Assembly: GCF_000257645.1 (NCBI RefSeq)
Contig: NZ_AJHJ01000005.1
Location: forward strand, 186,001-250,000
Length of the DNA: 64,000 nucleotides
Origin: Serratia sp. M24T3
GTDB taxonomy: Bacteria; Pseudomonadota; Gammaproteobacteria; Enterobacterales; Enterobacteriaceae
Direction of reading: 5' to 3'
Within the stretch, counting starts at the first letter, position 1. Each line of letters starts with the position of its first letter. The translations under genes and the position numbers were made by a program. Shown here piece by piece: positions 38,446-47,900 of this stretch. Under the pieces are notes generated by a model that saw only the letters and a program-made list of their open reading frames with translations, did no database searches and was not told the DNA's origin.

Positions 38446-39810
38446 TTAGTAAGCGCGCAGCGTCTGGAATACGGCGGTAATCTTGTCCGCATCTTTAATT
38501 CCAGGTTCGCGTTCGACACCTGAGTTGAAATCCAGTCCAGCGCAGCCAAGCTGTGCGGCCTGCACGCAGTTATCTGCACCCAGTCCACCGGCCAGCAGCA
38601 CGTTATCAAGCTTTTCGCCAGCCAGTTTGCTCCAGTCAAAACGCTGACCCGTGCCGCCTTTGCCGTTATCCAGCACATAGCGTTCAACATGTTGCAGGTC
38701 GCGGGCCGGGACCGAATCTTTCACGCTCAGCGCTTTCCAGACCTGGCATCCCTGCGGCAAGATTTCGCGCAGATGATTGATATAAGTCTGGTCTTCATCA
38801 CCGTGCAGCTGTACCGCAAACAGGTTCAATGCCTTGGCTTTTTCTGCAACTTCGGCGATATCGGCATCGCGGAACACGCCAACATACTTCAGTGGCGCAC
38901 CGCTTTGAACCTGGCGCGCCTGAGTGCTGTCGATAAAGCGTGGCGAACCTGCAACGAAAATCAATCCGCCATAGATAGCACCCGCCTGATAGGCCACGTT
39001 GGCATCCTGTGGTCGAGTGAGTCCGCAGACCTTGTTTTCGCCAAGCAGTACGCGGCGAACCGCGCTGGTCAAATCTTTTTCCGACATCAGAGCACTGCCG
39101 ATCAAAAAGCCGTTGGCAAAGCGGCACAGTTCGCGAATATGTGCATAATCGTTGATGCCTGACTCGCTAATGACTGTTACGCCGTGCGCCACGCGCGGAG
39201 CCAGTTCGCGGGTGCGGTTGAGATCGATCGACAAATCGCGCAGGTCGCGGTTATTAATGCCGACCACTTTGGCGTTAAGTTCATTCGCTCGCTCAAGCTC
39301 TTCAGCATTGCTGGCTTCGGTCAGCACGCCCATGTTCAGGCTGTGTGCCACGGCAGCAAGCTGGACATATTGCTCATCATTCAAGACTGAAAGCATCAGC
39401 AGGATGGCATCGGCCTGATAAAAACGCGCCAGGTGAATCTGATAAGGGTCAATAATAAAATCTTTGCACAGCACTGGCTGAGTGACCGCTGCGCTGACCA
39501 GCGGCAGAAAATCGAAGCTGCCCTGGAAGTATTTTTCATCAGTCAGAACCGAAATAGCTGAGGCGAAGTCTTTATAAACGCCTGCGATTTCAACCGGGTC
39601 AAAGTTTTCGCGAATAGTGCCTTTTGACGGCGAGGCCTTCTTGCATTCGAGAATGAAAGCGGTTCTGGCCCCTTTCAGCGCATGATAAAAGTTGCGTTCG
39701 CTGGGTTTGATATCGTTCTGAAAACTGGCCAGCGGTTGCTGTTCTTTGCGTGCCGCGACCCAAACTTCTTTATCGCGGACAATCTTGTGGAGCACGGTTT
39801 CCTGCTGCAT
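38446..39810 (-). CDS. trpCF: Bifunctional indole-glycerol-phosphate synthase / phosphoribosylanthranilate isomerase
   Basis: This is a fusion of two TIM barrels. The N-terminal IGPS domain (about 1-255) has ILECKKASPSKG, LCKDFIIDPYQI and VGINNRDLRDL. The C-terminal PRAI domain (about 256-454) has VCGLTRPQDA, YVGVF and LLAGGLGADN. The fusion (called trpC in E. coli) is standard in enterics. The ATG at 39810 (454 residues) follows GAGGATAAGTG; a GTG one codon earlier is also possible. It directly follows trpD. Confidence 0.96.
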   Translation of the reverse strand: MQQETVLHKIVRDKEVWVAARKEQQPLASFQNDIKPSERNFYHALKGARTAFILECKKASPSKGTIRENFDPVEIAGVYKDFASAISVLTDEKYFQGSFDFLPLVSAAVTQPVLCKDFIIDPYQIHLARFYQADAILLMLSVLNDEQYVQLAAVAHSLNMGVLTEASNAEELERANELNAKVVGINNRDLRDLSIDLNRTRELAPRVAHGVTVISESGINDYAHIRELCRFANGFLIGSALMSEKDLTSAVRRVLLGENKVCGLTRPQDANVAYQAGAIYGGLIFVAGSPRFIDSTQARQVQSGAPLKYVGVFRDADIAEVAEKAKALNLFAVQLHGDEDQTYINHLREILPQGCQVWKALSVKDSVPARDLQHVERYVLDNGKGGTGQRFDWSKLAGEKLDNVLLAGGLGADNCVQAAQLGCAGLDFNSGVEREPGIKDADKITAVFQTLRAY

Positions 39811-39813
39811 CAC

Positions 39814-40827
39814 TTATCCTCTTGCTGCCAATGCGGTAACACGCTGGAAAGGTTCTCCGCTGCGCATTACTGCCAAAGCTTTTTGTGCGTTTTGTTTTAA
39901 ATCTTCCTGGCCAAACAGGCGCAGTAACATGGCGACATTTACAGCTACTGCGGCCTCGTGCGCCGGTTCGCCATTACCTTGTAACAAGCGTGCCAGAATG
40001 TCACGGTTTTCTTCAGGTTCGCCGCCGAGCAGGGCAGAGATAGGATAATTATCCAATCCAAAGTCCTGTGGCGTCAGTTCATAAGTCTCAATTTCGCCAT
40101 TTTTCAGTTCGGCAACCTGGGTAGGCGCGTGGATAGCGACTTCATCCATGCCGCCACCGTGAACTACCGCGGCGCGCTCATAGCCAAGCGTGCGCAGGGT
40201 TTCGGCGATCGGGCGAACCAGCTCGGGGCTGTAAACGCCAATCAGCGCCAGCGGCGGTCGTGCCGGGTTAATCAGCGGACCCAAAACGTTAAACAGCGTG
40301 CGCGTTTTCAGCGCTTTACGTACCGGCATTGCATGGCGAAAACCGGTGTGATATTGCGGTGCAAACAGAAAGCAGACACCCAAGTCATCCAGCGCGGAGC
40401 GCGACTGTTCTGCCGGCATGTTCAGATTGATGCCAAAGGCGGCCAGCAAATCCGAAGAGCCTGAACGACTCGACACACTGCGGTTACCGTGTTTGGCAAT
40501 TCTTATGCCACAGCAGGCAGCGACAAAAGCACTGGCAGTCGAGATATTAATGCTGTTGGTGCCGTCACCGCCGGTCCCGACGATATCGGCAAACGGGTAA
40601 TCAGGACGCGGGAAAGGCAGGGCATCAGCCAGCAAGGCCTGCGCGGCTCCGGCAATCTCTGCCGGCTGTTCGCCGCGCACTTTCATACTGATTAGCGCGG
40701 CCGCCAACTGTGCTGGCTCAAGCTCGCCGTTAACAATCGCAGTGAACAGCGCATGGCTCTCTTCCTGCGTCATCGTTTTTGCCTGGTAAAGGTTTTCCAA
40801 AATACCTGGGATAGTTTGCGTTTCCAT
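39814..40827 (-). CDS. trpD: Anthranilate phosphoribosyltransferase
   Basis: TrpD transfers phosphoribosyl from PRPP to anthranilate. The 337-residue protein has the glycine-rich PRPP loop [34 protein letters not shown] and the conserved [17 protein letters not shown]. It is a stand-alone enzyme: in E. coli it is fused behind TrpG, here trpG is a separate gene 11 bases upstream. AAGGAGATTTGTC precedes the ATG. Confidence 0.96.
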   Translation of the reverse strand: METQTIPGILENLYQAKTMTQEESHALFTAIVNGELEPAQLAAALISMKVRGEQPAEIAGAAQALLADALPFPRPDYPFADIVGTGGDGTNSINISTASAFVAACCGIRIAKHGNRSVSSRSGSSDLLAAFGINLNMPAEQSRSALDDLGVCFLFAPQYHTGFRHAMPVRKALKTRTLFNVLGPLINPARPPLALIGVYSPELVRPIAETLRTLGYERAAVVHGGGMDEVAIHAPTQVAELKNGEIETYELTPQDFGLDNYPISALLGGEPEENRDILARLLQGNGEPAHEAAVAVNVAMLLRLFGQEDLKQNAQKALAVMRSGEPFQRVTALAARG

Positions 40828-40838
40828 GACAAATCTCC

Positions 40839-41417
40839 TTACGCCAAAGCCCAGGCCAATGTCTGTTCTAACAGACGGGCACCCTGAGAAGTTAAAATAG
40901 ATTCCGGGTGGAACTGGAAACCGCAGACTCGGTCTTTATCATGACGAACCGCCATCACCATATCTCCAAAGCGGGCATTGACTGTCAGCCCCTCGGGAAT
41001 ATTGCTGCCGACCAGTGAGTGATAACGTGCGACCGGCAGCGGATTATTCATGCCGGCGAACATGCCCTGATTGTCGTGAGTAATAGATGAGGCTTTACCG
41101 TGCAGGATTTCCCCTGCCTGCCCGACGTGGCCACCATAGGTCTCAACAATCGCCTGATGGCCAAGACAGATGCCGATAATCGGTAGATTACCGCGCAGAC
41201 GGCGCAGCAATTCAGGCATGCATCCGGCCTCTGAAGGCGTTCCCGGACCTGGCGACAGCAGCAACACCGGTTTTTCCATCTGACTCAGTTTGTCGATAAT
41301 CACGTCGGCAGGGATCTGATTACGATAAATCACCACGTTGTGTCCGCTGGAACGCAGCTGATCTACCAGGTTGTAGGTAAATGAGTCTACATTGTCGATC
41401 AGTAAAATGTCGGCCAT
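40839..41417 (-). CDS. trpG: Anthranilate synthase glutamine amidotransferase component
   Basis: TrpG supplies ammonia from glutamine to TrpE. The 192-residue class I glutamine amidotransferase has the nucleophile in [15 protein letters not shown] and the catalytic His-Glu in GFQFHPESI, with [20 protein letters not shown] at the start. The ATG at 41417 lies one base after the trpE stop, implying coupling. It is not fused to trpD. Confidence 0.96.
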   Translation of the reverse strand: MADILLIDNVDSFTYNLVDQLRSSGHNVVIYRNQIPADVIIDKLSQMEKPVLLLSPGPGTPSEAGCMPELLRRLRGNLPIIGICLGHQAIVETYGGHVGQAGEILHGKASSITHDNQGMFAGMNNPLPVARYHSLVGSNIPEGLTVNARFGDMVMAVRHDKDRVCGFQFHPESILTSQGARLLEQTLAWALA

Positions 41418-41418
41418 C

Positions 41419-42981
41419 TTAAAACACCTCTTTAACATGATGGGCAGTGGCGATGGCGCGCAGCACGGCACGGGCTTTATTACGGGTTTCGTCGGCTTCG
41501 GCTTGTGGAACGGAGTCGAGCACCACACCGCCACCGGCCTGCACTGTTGCAATGCCGTCTTCTACATAAGCGGAGCGGATAACGATGCAGGTATCAAGGT
41601 CGCCGTGGGCTGTAAAGTAACCCACCGCGCCGCCGTAGCTGCCGCGGCGCGATTGTTCCGATTCGGCAATAAGCTGCATGGCGCGCACTTTCGGCGCTCC
41701 GGTCAGCGTGCCCATATTCATGACAGCCTGATAGGCGTGCAGCACGTCGAGATCGGCGCGCAACGTGCCGACGACGCGAGAGACAAGATGCATTACCACA
41801 GAATAGCGGTCAACTTTGGTCAGGTCGGCGACATAGCGGCTGCCCGGCTCGCAGATGCGCGCCAAATCGTTACGCGCCAGGTCAACCAACATCAGGTGCT
41901 CTGCCAGTTCTTTGTGATCGGTACGCATTTCCAGCTCGATGCGGCTGTCGAGATCGGCATCCAGTGAACCGTCGGCGCGACGACCGCGAGGGCGAGTTCC
42001 GGCAATTGGATAGATCTCTATCTGGCGGTTGGTGGCATCATATTTCAGCGCACTTTCCGGTGAAGCGCCAAACAGCGTAAAATCGTTGTCCTGCATAAAG
42101 AACATGTAAGGGCTTGGATTGCTGTTTTTTAGCGTTTCATAGGCTGCCAACGGCGCCGGGCAAGGCAGAGAGAAGCGGCGAGAAGGCACCACCTGGAAAA
42201 TCTCTCCGATGCGAATCGCTGCTTTCATTTGTTCAACCACGCCGCCAAACTCTTCGTCGCTTTGATTGCAACTTAGCTTCATATCGTGAACGGTTTGATG
42301 AGGAATGGCGTGTGGAGGCTGTTGCAGCTGGTGTTGCAGCTGTTCCAGGCGTTGGACCAAACGTTGTTTCTCTTCTAGATTCGGCGTGAACAGGCTGGCC
42401 TGGAGACGGCTGGTGCGTTTCTGATGATCCAGAACCAGCAGCGTTTCTGCCAGATAAAAACAGAAGTCAGGGCAGCGCTGATCGGCGCGCAGCTGAGGCA
42501 AATCTTCGAATCCAGCGACTAAATCATAGGCAAACAGGCCGCCGAGGAACATCGCTTCACGTTCTTCCTCTGGTGACTCGACGAGGTTCAGCACGTTTCG
42601 CAGCGCATCGAAAACAGATTTTGAACGCAGACGCGCGTCTTCGTCCTGCATGGTATCAATCACCGGGAAAGTCAGTTCACGACCGTTCGGGCGTACCACA
42701 TTTTGCACATCGGCAGGCAAAGACTCATCAAGCAGCGGCAGCAAAGAAGCCCCGTTAATGGTCAGCGCCTGAATGTTTACCACGCGACCCATCGCCGTGA
42801 TACGCAGCGCGCTGTCAACGATCAGCAGGCTTTTCAGGCTCTCTTTGGTATTAATTTCAGCACTTTCCAACAGCAGTGTTGCAGGGCGTGCGCCACACAG
42901 CTGATGGAAGATAGCCGTCGGATCACCACGGTGACTTCCTTGTGATGTCAACAATTCTAATTTATGTCGTTGATTGCTCAT
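41419..42981 (-). CDS. trpE: Anthranilate synthase component I
   Basis: TrpE makes anthranilate from chorismate, the committed step, with tryptophan feedback. The 520-residue protein carries the feedback-binding motif LLLESAEI near residue 38, and the chorismate-binding core with [29 protein letters not shown] and [16 protein letters not shown]. First structural gene after the trpL attenuator. Confidence 0.98.
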   Translation of the reverse strand: MSNQRHKLELLTSQGSHRGDPTAIFHQLCGARPATLLLESAEINTKESLKSLLIVDSALRITAMGRVVNIQALTINGASLLPLLDESLPADVQNVVRPNGRELTFPVIDTMQDEDARLRSKSVFDALRNVLNLVESPEEEREAMFLGGLFAYDLVAGFEDLPQLRADQRCPDFCFYLAETLLVLDHQKRTSRLQASLFTPNLEEKQRLVQRLEQLQHQLQQPPHAIPHQTVHDMKLSCNQSDEEFGGVVEQMKAAIRIGEIFQVVPSRRFSLPCPAPLAAYETLKNSNPSPYMFFMQDNDFTLFGASPESALKYDATNRQIEIYPIAGTRPRGRRADGSLDADLDSRIELEMRTDHKELAEHLMLVDLARNDLARICEPGSRYVADLTKVDRYSVVMHLVSRVVGTLRADLDVLHAYQAVMNMGTLTGAPKVRAMQLIAESEQSRRGSYGGAVGYFTAHGDLDTCIVIRSAYVEDGIATVQAGGGVVLDSVPQAEADETRNKARAVLRAIATAHHVKEVF

Positions 42982-43003
42982 GATTATTCCTAAATTTTAT
43001 CCA

Positions 43004-43028
43004 CAAAAAAGCCCGCTTTAAGCGGGCT
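43004..43028 (-). terminator. trp attenuator
   Basis: On the minus strand AGCCCGC and GCGGGCT form the stem, with TTTTTT just after it, between trpL and trpE. The stem's left arm can pair instead with upstream leader bases (CTTCGGGTATCTGC region), as attenuation requires. Confidence 0.9.
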
Positions 43029-43065
43029 TCGGGTATCTGCAGCGTCTGATGACAGCTATGCGCAA

Positions 43066-43131
43066 TTACACCGCCCGCGAAGGGGAGGCGCGCCACCAGC
43101 TGTTAGAAGAAGTCATGTTGTTTTTCATCAT
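43066..43131 (-). CDS. trpL: trp operon leader peptide
   Basis: The 21-residue peptide MMKNNMTSSNSWWRASPSRAV contains two consecutive tryptophan codons (TGG TGG) at residues 12-13, the sensor of charged tRNA-Trp. An alternative start is the second ATG at 43128. It ends about 38 bases before the terminator hairpin, the spacing needed for ribosome stalling to choose the antiterminator. Confidence 0.9.
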   Translation of the reverse strand: MMKNNMTSSNSWWRASPSRAV

Positions 43132-43191
43132 CAGTCACTCTTGTAAGTTGTGCTTGCCTGAATTCGGTTGTCACGATCTGTTGTGAACTTG

Positions 43192-43226
43192 CGTACTAGT
43201 TAACTAGTTCGGCGGTGTAAAGTCAA
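43192..43226 (-). promoter_or_regulatory. trp promoter with TrpR operator
   Basis: On the minus strand -35 TTGACT (43221-43226) and -10 TTAACT (43198-43203) are 17 bases apart. The palindrome CGAACTAGTTAACTAGTACG covers the -10 and is identical to the E. coli trp operator over this length. TrpR repression with tryptophan is therefore expected. Confidence 0.95.
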
Positions 43227-43395
43227 CCTTCTTTTTTGCACTCTTTAAGCAATTTGGGCGTATGGCACAAAGCATGTGTCGAATCGTTTAAAAAGCCATC
43301 GATTTAAAAACTCTTACCGAGATAGCGGTAACCCTGAAGAGGCTTACGCGTTATGATAGGTGCAGTTTTTTATAATAGGTCTTTCTGTAATCATT

Positions 43396-44271
43396 ATGAC
43401 ATCCAGTTTATCCGACAATCCTGCATTCACTCTTTACGACCTGCACAGCCACACCACTGCCTCTGACGGTTATCTCACCCCGGAAGCGCTGGTCGCCCGT
43501 GCAGTTGAAATGCGTGTCGGGGTTTTAGCTATTACCGATCATGACAACACTGACGGGCTGGCCCGCGCGGCAGCGGCAATCGAGCAGCATAATCTGCCGC
43601 TGCAACTGATTAACGGCGTTGAAATCTCAACGCTGTGGGAAAATCACGAAATCCACATTGTTGGACTGCGTATCGATCCGCAGCACCCGGCAATGGTCGC
43701 GCTGCTGGCGAAACAGGCGCAGCGGCGAGTCGAGCGTGCTCAGGAAATTGGCCGTCGTTTGGCCAAGGCTCGCATAGAAGGTGCCTGGGAAGGTGCATTA
43801 CGCCATGCCGATGGGGGAGCCGTTACCCGTGCGCACTTTGCGCGCTATCTGGTTGAGATAGGCGCGGCAGAAAACATCGCCAAGGTGTTCAAAAAGTATC
43901 TGGCAAAAGGCAATACCGGCTACGTTCCGCCTCAGTGGTGTACAATAGAAGAAGCTATTGATGTTATACACCAATCTGGTGGACAGGCTGTTGTTGCTCA
44001 TCCGGGGCGCTATGACTTGTCTACCAAGTGGCTAAAGCGGCTGCTCGCCTACTTTGCCGCACAAGGCGGCGATGCGATGGAAGTTGCACAGTGCCAGCAA
44101 GCGCCGCATGAGCGCACGCAGCACGCCGCATTTGCCCGTGATTATAATTTACTGGCGTCACAAGGGTCAGATTTCCATCAACCCTGCTCGTGGATAGAAC
44201 TAGGTCGTAAGCTCTGGTTGCCGGCGAATGTCACCGCCGTGTGGCATGACTGGCCCGTTCTTCGTCCTTGA
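43396..44271 (+). CDS. rnm: RNase AM (PHP-family 5'-3' exoribonuclease, YciV/TrpH)
   Basis: Rnm is a PHP-domain phosphoesterase that trims 5' ends of rRNA and short RNAs. The 291-residue protein has the metal-binding DLHSHTTASDG near the start, ITDHDN, GVEIST, AHPGRY and the SQGSDFH motif near the end, all ligands of the trinuclear PHP site. I start at ATG 43396, matching the family; a longer frame begins at 43360. It diverges from trpL, as in E. coli, 57 bases before yciO. Confidence 0.94.
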   Translation: MTSSLSDNPAFTLYDLHSHTTASDGYLTPEALVARAVEMRVGVLAITDHDNTDGLARAAAAIEQHNLPLQLINGVEISTLWENHEIHIVGLRIDPQHPAMVALLAKQAQRRVERAQEIGRRLAKARIEGAWEGALRHADGGAVTRAHFARYLVEIGAAENIAKVFKKYLAKGNTGYVPPQWCTIEEAIDVIHQSGGQAVVAHPGRYDLSTKWLKRLLAYFAAQGGDAMEVAQCQQAPHERTQHAAFARDYNLLASQGSDFHQPCSWIELGRKLWLPANVTAVWHDWPVLRP

Positions 44272-44339
44272 AGCTGCAACAGCGTTGGCTTCTTTTTCAA
44301 ACGAGTAAATGTGTCGCCCAGAAGTGAAGAGGATTTGTT

Positions 44340-44960
44340 ATGAGTCAGTATTTTTATGTCCATCCCGAGAACCCGCAACCGCGTCTGGTCAAACAGGCTG
44401 TAGATATGCTGCGCAAAGGGTCGGTCATTGTTTACCCGACAGACTCGGGTTATGCGCTGGGCTGTCGTTTGGAAGATAAAGGCTCGATGGAGCGTATTTG
44501 TCGCATTCGCCAACTTGACGGTAATCACAATTTCACCCTGGTCTGCCGCGATCTGTCGGAGCTGTCGACCTATGCTTATGTCGATAATACCGCTTTTCGC
44601 CTGATCAAAAACAATACTCCGGGCAGCTACACCTTTATTCTCAAGGCGACCAAAGAAGTGCCTCGCCGTTTGATGAATGACAAACGCAAAACCATTGGTT
44701 TGCGCGTGCCGTCCAATCCTATTGCTTTGGCGTTGCTAGATGAGCTTGGAGAGCCGTTGATGTCGACAACTCTGATGCTGCCGGGCAACGACTTTGCGCA
44801 AGCCGACCCGGAAGAGATCAAAGATAGCATCGGTAAGCTGGTGGATTTGATCCTCGACGGCGGTTCAATTGGCCAGCAACCGACCACGGTTATTGATTTG
44901 ACCGACTCGATCCCTGAAGTTATCCGCGAAGGGGCGGGCGATCCGGCACCGTTTCGCTAA
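44340..44960 (+). CDS. yciO: YciO, Sua5/YciO/YrdC family protein
   Basis: YciO is a paralogue of the threonylcarbamoyl-AMP synthase TsaC; its own substrate is not settled. The 206 residues (same as E. coli) include GSVIVYPTDSGYALGCRLEDK with the KxR-type binding site, TLVCRDLSEL, and RVPSNPIALALLDELGEPLMSTT. AGAGGATTTGTT precedes the ATG. The last 41 bases overlap the 3' end of the giant gene on the other strand. Confidence 0.95.
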   Translation: MSQYFYVHPENPQPRLVKQAVDMLRKGSVIVYPTDSGYALGCRLEDKGSMERICRIRQLDGNHNFTLVCRDLSELSTYAYVDNTAFRLIKNNTPGSYTFILKATKEVPRRLMNDKRKTIGLRVPSNPIALALLDELGEPLMSTTLMLPGNDFAQADPEEIKDSIGKLVDLILDGGSIGQQPTTVIDLTDSIPEVIREGAGDPAPFR

Positions 44961-47900
44961 TCATTGAGTCTTTTAAAGCCTTTTGATAGTCATAAGACAC
45001 AATAAAGCGGTCATACTGCCGGTAAAACAATCGATTAACGTCTCTTCTAGCGGATAGAAAAACCTCGTCAGCGGTAATCTGAGACCAAATAGCAGTGGGA
45101 ACTGCATTTGGTCTTCCTTCCCTTGCGTCAGTAAAATCTGCATATTTTGAAAGTACAAATATAGCGGGCAATCTATGAGTTAAATCCTGCTGGTGAATCC
45201 TGCAGGCATTGAACATCTCGGCGCGCTGTTGGGGGGAATAATAACGATATTCTGGACCTGTGCTTTTTTTTAGAAATGGTAGATAAACACATTCTGCATT
45301 AGTGAAGTCGAATGCTTTTTTTAGATCCGCTACTAGAGTCATAACAAAAGGGCGTAACTTTTCAGCAGTAATACTTGCTAAAAATAGCCTCTGTTCAATA
45401 AGAGTATCGGTCAATAAATTAACTGAAAATTCTTTATCCCAATCCTGATAATTTATGAATGTTAATTGACTGAATGCTTCACTGATATAACGAGCACTCA
45501 CACGGTCGTCCTCCATATCAGGCAAGGAACATGTCCATTGTATGTTTTGCACTAACTCATGAAAATACAACTGCAAATGAAGGGTATTGGGGTTGTCAAA
45601 TAATTGAGTGAGTTGATTACTCAGTGAAGTGTCATGTTTCCCTTCGATTCGATTAAGCAAAAAATCCCATAACTCTGGTGCAGCGACAGTAATACGTTTA
45701 TTTGTAATCATTTGCAATAATGCGTCGAAATCGTGCTGCCAAAATGGAACGTAATAGTTATGTAAATATTGAATTTGTTGCATTACGCTTGGTTTGATCG
45801 AGATAAAGCTGACCAAACGGGTCTGATTTATCTTATTAATTTCCATCGCTACGCTGATATTATTTAAAGATTGTTGCCAAAGTTGTGTACTATTATTGTT
45901 AAATAGGGCTATGAGAAGTTTTGTATAGATTTTACGCTTAATCGCCAATTGCTCAACTGTTGTATCATTTATATTCCTTATGGGCATCAACTGGTCCAAG
46001 GTTGTCAGATCGCAGTGGAAACGCAGTTCGTTAAAAGTACATTTATTTTCTAAGAAGGTAATTGCGTAAGGTAGGTAGGAATCAGGGTTGGAAAATTCAC
46101 TAATAATATTTTGATGTTGCTGTTCACCCGATTCAGCCGAAGAACTCTGAAGTTTTTTTCTAACGCCGCGAAATACTTTAGGTGCAATCTTTTGACCAAT
46201 AAAGCCCACAGCAGGTGCTGCGTTGGCTTTGACTCCCTGGGCAACAGTCTTAAGGAGCAGCCCTTTATTCATATTGCTAAATGCATCAACAAACCCGTGC
46301 ATATTCCATTTAAAAAAATTGGGCAGGGGAATTGGCGAGCCTCTGGAAATAAAGTTATAAACGCCATCGATAAAAACGTGGCTAACTTTTTGCTGTGGCA
46401 GATTGAACATTTCCTGACTATAAATGTTTTTATAAAGTCTTTTAAACTCGTCAAGCGTTTCAGGGGAAATTCCTGAGATTCTCTTTGAGAAAAAACTTTC
46501 GACAGACTGAAAAAATGCATTTTTAAATGCTTTTTCAGTTGGATAGACTAATTTTCTTACCCCTTTAATCGCGATCCTAAATGGGAAAGAGACGATTTTT
46601 CCGGCTGGGATGAAATTTAGCCCGCAGGTTAAACCGTCAATTGCTGTTATCCATAGGCTATCTTTACCGTTGGCCAAGCCTGAAGAAACGTCATAGCATT
46701 CTATAAAGGGTAGCCAGGGCCGAAAAGCTAACCAGCGTGGATCTGTTGACAATTCTATTTCTTCAGACGTTTCACCATAAGCATTAACTTTTCTATCTAC
46801 TCGGGGTTGTAGTTGATGTTGTTGCAAACGACGAAAGACTTTATCTTTGCTATCAAATTCTTCAATGTCTAATTCATAGGTGTAGTAGAGAATAGAAGCT
46901 TGAGGGATAATGCATTTTTTTTCAGTATTGGTTTCAATGTAACTAGCTTTATTCTCCGTCATATATTGGCGTAAAAAATCATGAATGTCCAAAACGTCAG
47001 TATCATCGCTGCACTGGGTTAATCTTTCAATTAACAAGTTTTCATGCGTTTTTAAATGGAATCGACGATTGAAAGAATAAACTCTGCGGCTATTGTTACT
47101 TTCAGCAATGACAATCGAAGCCAAATTCCATGTTTCGAATTTTTCTTTTTGTCTCCCTTCTAACTGAGCAAACAGGTTCAACAAGGTGTGGGCATATTTT
47201 GTTAAGTTGATAATTTGGAATTTTGTTGAATTACTAATAAAATCTTGATCGTTTTGCGATAAAAGGTTCAAAGAAAGTAAAATTGATTGGTAAATAAGTT
47301 TGGATTCTTGACTGAGGTTATCATCATATTTAACGTTAAAAATCTTCTTGATACTGCGATGGCTGATTATTTTTTTGAGATATTGCTCAATATCTTGTAA
47401 AGGATATTTTTTAGCTAAAATATCAAAGACATGGGGATCGATTTTCAGCATTACCTCTAAGTGTCCGTTCAATGCAACGTATTGTTCCAGCCAGGTGCGG
47501 TATTTTTCAACGGCAATCATATGGCTCCTCGGAATCATTGCCCCAGTTCGTCCGCTGTTGCTTTCTCTTTTTTTAAAATCATTATGAATGACTTTAAAAG
47601 CATTTTCTTTGGATAAATTCCCCGGGTAGGGAATAATTTTCTTTGCCGTCCAAGGGACCTTTTCGTTAAAACCAAGCTCTGATACCGCTAATGCAATCAT
47701 TGACATTCGATCTATATAAGTCAAAGCACCAATACGCTGTTCGATCTCGGCGATTTCATACTCTGTATTAAAAACCATCCGGTGAATTTGGGCAATAAAA
47801 CCTTGTTGTTTAAATGCTGCTGCATAGATCTCACTGTGCGTTATCAGGTAGATTATTTTTAAATCTTCATTTCTAACCTCATTTAAGGTCTGCAAAAAAT

